Source: Pisolithus tinctorius (taxonomy: Eukaryota > Basidiomycota > Agaricomycetes > Boletales > Pisolithaceae). Taken from it: a DNA stretch of 64,000 bases. The position numbers and the translations under genes were made by a program. The notes under the pieces were generated by a model. It ran no database searches. It was not told the DNA's origin and saw only the letters and a list, made by a program, of their open reading frames with translations. Below, one piece after another: positions 60,005 to 64,000 of the stretch. The stretch's first letter is position 1, and every line of letters starts with the position of its first letter. The stretch spans positions 1,116,001 through 1,180,000 of the forward strand of contig JANFAH010000015.1 in the NCBI GenBank assembly GCA_024663395.1, written 5' to 3'.

Positions 60005-60574
60005 GCTGATGTATCCTGATAGGTGGAAGCTTAGTGAATGCATGGCTTTGCAATATAGAATAGTTAACTTGAAACTTGAAAAATGAGATAGTGGGATGGT
60101 TTCATTCTGCTAAAATCAGAGTTGATGGAACCTGATAGATGGAACCTTTGCAAATGAGTGGACTGTGAGATATGTGATAGCAACCTGCCATCAGATGCAA
60201 ATGCAACTAATAGTCTGATTTGGCCAACACATCTGATTCTGCTAATATGGCTGCTGATGTATCCCAATAGACAGACACCTGGTGAATGAGTGGGCTATGC
60301 TATTTACAGCATTCACTTGGGAGTTACAAAACAAGATAACAGCTAATAATAGGATAACAATGCAAAGAAAGATGTCAGCCTGCAAAAACAGCATTCCATG
60401 GATCCCAATAGATGGAACCCTTCCAAATGAGTGGCCTGCATGATATGCAAGGTTGATATGGACTGTCTTGACCTGCTAACATGGCATTTGATGGATCCTG
60501 ATAGATGGAACCCTTCAAAATGAGTGGACTGTGCAAGATGCAAGGCTGAGAGCAATTGGTCATTGGATGCAAAT
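60005..60574 (+). repeat. Degenerate tandem repeat, left part
   Basis: Five or more units with GATGxATCCxGATAGATGGAACC-like and AAATGAGTGGACTGTG boxes (starting near 60005, 60121, 60250, 60398 and 60486), about 90-145 bp apart. The array continues on the far side of the solo LTR (61315-61500). Confidence 0.65.
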
Positions 60575-61314
60575 TGTCATGACTGTGCATTCATTCTAAG
60601 TCCTCACTCACTCCACACCCTTTTCCACTGGTCATTCACTCACTCTGCACCAACTCCACCCACCCTCTGTCATTTATGAACCATCTCCACTCTGACTGCT
60701 GTTGAACTTGTCCTGCTCTCCTACTGGACTGTGCAGGCTGTTCTCTGAGGAGTCATGTGACTACCCTTCAGACTTTTCCCTGACAGCACACAGTCAGGTA
60801 CTCTGCAGTGCATGCACTGCATGGCCCAGCACCTGGACTGTTCCCTTTTTTGGATGTTCTACTGTATGTTACCCATTTGTATGTCCTCTGCCTACCCTTC
60901 ATTCATCATCTAGGAAGTTTTACTTGAAATTTTACAAGTCTCCATATGTCAGTTCCAATTCCTGTTACTGTACCTCTGTAGTAGTATAAAAGCATGTATT
61001 GTACTCCACTGTTCTTTAGTATGAATATCAACTTAGTTCCTACTCCCTCTGTCTCCATCTTCTGCCTGTCAGAGTTACCTCCAACTATCTGCCTGTTCTC
61101 TCCCTCTGAAACATGAGGGCTGAGATCATGCAAGGGGGTAGTGCACAAGCTAAACCCAATGCCCTCACTCCACTCTGCCTTTACTTTGGCAGACTTCATT
61201 CCTGCCAACACTCTGCCAGTTGGAGTTCTGTTCTTTTGAGTCAGACTTGCTTCTGAACCCCTCTCCAGACCTTATCTAGCATTGGAGTTGGTTGGAGTAG
61301 GCCTGGACTTGACA
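60575..61314 (+). repeat. Solo LTR of the 8.15 kb chromovirus family with target duplication
   Basis: 740 bp, TGTCATGACTG...GGCCTGGACTTGACA, the reverse complement of the LTR as seen at 4805-5517, so its sense is plus. It is flanked by CAAAT at 60570-60574 and CAAAT at 61315-61319, a perfect 5 bp target duplication. CpG has been lost relative to the 4805 copy, so it is an old insertion reduced by LTR-LTR recombination. Confidence 0.92.
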
Positions 61315-61836
61315 CAAATGCAAAGCAATATTCTCATTGCACTAACATAGGATCCAAGGTATGCCCATAGGTGGTACATGTGCAAACAAGCAGAGTGTGA
61401 GATTAACAAGGTTCAATGCAGGGAAAATGCTGCATTCTGCTAATGCAGGAGCCAATGTATTTGGATAGGCAGAAGTTTGGCAAATGAGCAGATAAATATT
61501 TCTCAGCAGATGGAAATGCAACCAAGAGCATTCAGCCAGTCACTATTGCCCAATTCACCCTCTGCAGTGAGCAATAAATATTCTGTTTCCCAACAATGGT
61601 TTGTTGCCATTCATCTCAGCCTGCAGACACATGAGCCTTTCAAGACAAACAATGCACATACCCATGTCAGACCAGACATATCCACAATGGAAATAAAACA
61701 TGCTGAAGGTGAATGAATGGGCTAGCTTGCCACTGGACATCTCCTGCAAAGTACCTGCAGACCTGCCCATCAGATACAGGGCAGAATGCAAGGGTGGGGG
61801 ATGGAAACTGTGGGTTCACATTGAGTTAACATTTAA
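61315..61836 (+). repeat. Degenerate tandem repeat, right part, and flank
   Basis: Up to about 61500 further weak units of the array are seen (GGATCCAAGGTATGCCCATAGG; AGCCAATGTATTTGGATAGG with the CAAATGAGCAG box). 61500-61836 has no recognised content. Confidence 0.45.
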
Positions 61837-62684
61837 CTACAAATCTTTCTCCAGCACAAACTGAATATCAGTCACATTCATGGCCTGCCATTTGTGTTCA
61901 GCATGCTCTGCCAACCTCAAATACATCACCCTCTGCCTCACTGCATAACACAGTGCTGCTTCCCATCTGTATCTTATGCCATTCTTTTGCTTGAAATCTG
62001 AGGAAACTTATAGCCCATTGAAATTCTGATTTTATGAGCTGAATGATGCAGGAGCATCTAAAGGTCCATAGGGTGATGAGGACCAGGGAAATTGCTGCTG
62101 GGAAATGTGAATGTTGTTGGGCTGGGAACTGGGATAGGATTGTGATGGGCTGGTGACACAGAGGCAGTTAAGGACTGAAATTGGGGCTCATGCAATAGGA
62201 TGAACAGTCATGATGATTGGCCAGCTGCTTGAGTTGGGTAGATGTAAGCTGATGATCTTGTGGCAGCAGGTGACTGAAATGCCAGTTCTTGTAAAGGACT
62301 GACCAGTGGGGACTGAAATGGTGGGGGGGACCAAGGTGGCTCATGCAATGGAGTACCTGGGGCAACAGGTGGTGGTGATTTGTCCCATGCTGGCTCAAGT
62401 AATGGAGTGCTGTCAGAGAGGCATGTTGATATGGAATCCCAAGGAGGCTCAACCAATGGGCTGCTAGAGGAGGGAAACAGTGCCAATGACACCCATGCTG
62501 GCTCTATCAAAGGTGATCTGGGCAAACCAGGGGACTGGAAGGAGGGTTCCAGTCCAGTTGTGCATGTTGTTTGAGCCAGGGACAGCTCAAAAGGTGGCTC
62601 ACATAATGGGGATGATGGCACATCCAGCAGGCCATCTTCAGTAAACATTTCCTCATCCTCATCAAGAGATGTGAGCCACTGCAT
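61837..62684 (-). pseudogene. Proline-rich repeat protein with PLxEPxW units, decayed
   Basis: Minus frame 62208-62684 begins MQWLTSLDEDEEMFTEDG and holds six units of the form [S/T]PLxEPxW/F: SPLCEPPF, SPLIEPAW, SPLVEPPW, TPLLEPAW, TPLHEPPW, SPLQELAF, four of them about 17 residues apart. A second, shorter frame at 61837-62008 (KQKNGIRYRWEAALCYAVRQ; WQAMNVTDIQFVLEKDL) ends in TAG and may be its C-terminus. I do not recognise the family. Confidence 0.45.
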
Positions 62685-63159
62685 ATCATGGTGTGATGGA
62701 ATTACTGCACATAGTCATTAGAAGTAATGGTCCTTGGACCAGTTGACTTATGGAGTTTATCTGGACTGCCAGAACTGAATCTAACATTTCTGGGAGCCAT
62801 ATGAAAGTTCAAAACATTGTAGGCACCATGGGGATTACACTGATGTTTGAGAATGATTTCAGTACCAGTGATAAGATTGTATTACACAATATTTTTTCAC
62901 CAGTCATCATGCAGGATGTGCAAGTGCATACATAATGTAAATGGGCACTTAGTAGAATGACTATCAACTGCCATACATTACTCCCACCAAAATATGTACA
63001 ATGGTTAAACCAGTACATTGAAAATTGTAAATCATAGCATCACCAGAGTGAGCATTTGTATTGTGCTTATGTAAGCCTGTTGAATGGTGTATGCTAACCA
63101 GAAAATTCACCACACCACTCAAGCACCCACCACCTGCACACCTAAGCTTTAACAGCACT
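62685..63159. other. Stretch without recognised gene
   Basis: CpG-poor; one plus frame 62750-62935 without family signal. Confidence 0.35.
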
Positions 63160-64000
63160 ATGTCTACTGCCAACACCAGCACCTTCATCCTGGCACAATT
63201 GACTGACAACATCCAGCCAGTCATCACCACTGAAAATGCCAAGCAGATGGTCAAGGAGGCTGCCATGGTTATAATGCAGGCACTGAGAGGGCTTTGGGGC
63301 CAGGACACTAGGCACCAGGGCAAAGTGGATCAGCTTGTGTGGGCCCAGCTGGTAAGTGAAATTGCAGCCATGATATCTGTTCCTGACATCTATGTAGGGA
63401 ATGGTCTGCATGGTTGTTGATCATCTACCCCTGGCATTCAAGATGCCTCCACATCTTATTGCCATTGATATGCACATGATTGACCCAGTAATGATCTTTG
63501 CCATGCAGACATGGCTGTCTTTCAACCAGATGATGATGGCACAAGAGGCTGATGTGAAGGATCATGCATGGTATCACCTTCATCACCAGCCTAAGTTACA
63601 AGGTCATGGAGGAGCTTACTGGGCCTTCGTTGAGGGCCAAGCACCAGGCACAGCCTGTGGATAAGGGGAAGGGGAAAGAGTTGGGTACAGATGAGGCTCA
63701 AGGGATTCAGCTTCCAGGTGAGCACTAATTCTGATGGCAATTGGGTGGACTGCTGATATGGGATCTGAAGATGCACCCACAGACACTACAGCTAGGACCA
63801 CTGGAGTTGCAATGCAGAAGCTGGGAAATGAGGAGGATCAGAACAGGGAGAAGGCACAGGGCTGTAGCCAGTCAAGACATGGCTGGCCAGTGGCCAAGCC
63901 TGTCAATGCCAGTGATCAGACCAGTAGAGGCCAGAGCCAGTCAAGGAGACCAATGAAGAAGGTGAAATCAGCAGTCAACAAGGATGTGCAGGACTGGTGA
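63160..64000 (+). pseudogene. Uncharacterised spliced gene, runs off the right edge
   Basis: Starts MSTANTSTFILAQLTDNIQP at ATG 63160. Intron 63352-63397 (GTAAGT...TATGTAG, 46 bp) joins DQLVWAQL to GMVCMVVDHL in frame. Exon 2 continues with IDPVMIFAMQTWLSFNQMMM; near 63590 the natural frame changes to YKVMEELTGPSLRAKHQAQP then VDKGKGKE, so a small indel or a missed intron lies there. The last part (63734-64000) is basic (QSRRPMKKVKSAVNKDVQDW) and open at the edge. The charged KGKGKE region recalls gag-like proteins of agaricomycete repeats, but no knuckle is visible. Confidence 0.45.

Overview
The window looks like an Agaricomycete (mushroom-type basidiomycete) genome segment: a short edge of host genes runs into a thick transposon-derived block. 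The fungal call rests on a spliced chitin synthase C-terminus with seven exons and 50-65 bp introns (43-1061), on three DUF6593-type genes (a family I know from basidiomycetes) and on Ty3/gypsy chromoviruses, Copia and Penelope-like relics typical of agaricomycete repeats. I saw no bacterial gene, CRISPR array, rRNA or tRNA.

Layout. 1-1061: chitin synthase 3' end. 2101-4798: three diverged DUF6593 genes (one plus, two minus) with the same exon pattern; the third is dead through one TGA. 4805-12952: an 8.15 kb chromovirus with two ~713 bp LTRs, gag and pol on minus, and a spliced accessory zinc-cluster gene on plus between pol and the 3' LTR. 12953-17270: the 3' half of a second chromovirus (plus), with an extra ORF straight after the pol stop and a 687 bp LTR. 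17271-26161: decayed repeats, a Copia gag, a Ty3-type gag-protease relic and a possible LINE relic.

26162-58190 is a giant inverted repeat. Two ~13.77 kb arms (26162-39933 and 44419-58190) match base for base: paired coordinates always sum to 84352, and I found only two internal mismatches. They flank a 4.5 kb spacer that holds an LTR fragment and a truncated Penelope-like gene. Each arm carries a divergent pair of decayed multi-exon genes: an uncharacterised protein, and a zinc-finger protein with a DUF3505/OrsD-like region. A second partial copy of the latter lies further in. Many introns of this pair share the same short palindrome, AGTATACATGTATACT, which suggests introner-like intron gain.

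58191-64000: a dense cluster of CACATG/CATGTG hexamers, a tandem array split by a solo LTR with an exact CAAAT duplication, and two unrecognised decayed genes.

One process links the parts. Outside the host edge, the young chromovirus and the Penelope-like insert, CpG is almost absent, and premature stops in otherwise continuous frames are nearly all TGA (19 TGA, 1 TAG, 0 TAA by my count). That is what CGA-to-TGA mutation at methylated CpG would leave. The window therefore reads as host gene edge, young CpG-rich elements, then old CpG-stripped repeats, part of which was recently duplicated in inverted orientation.
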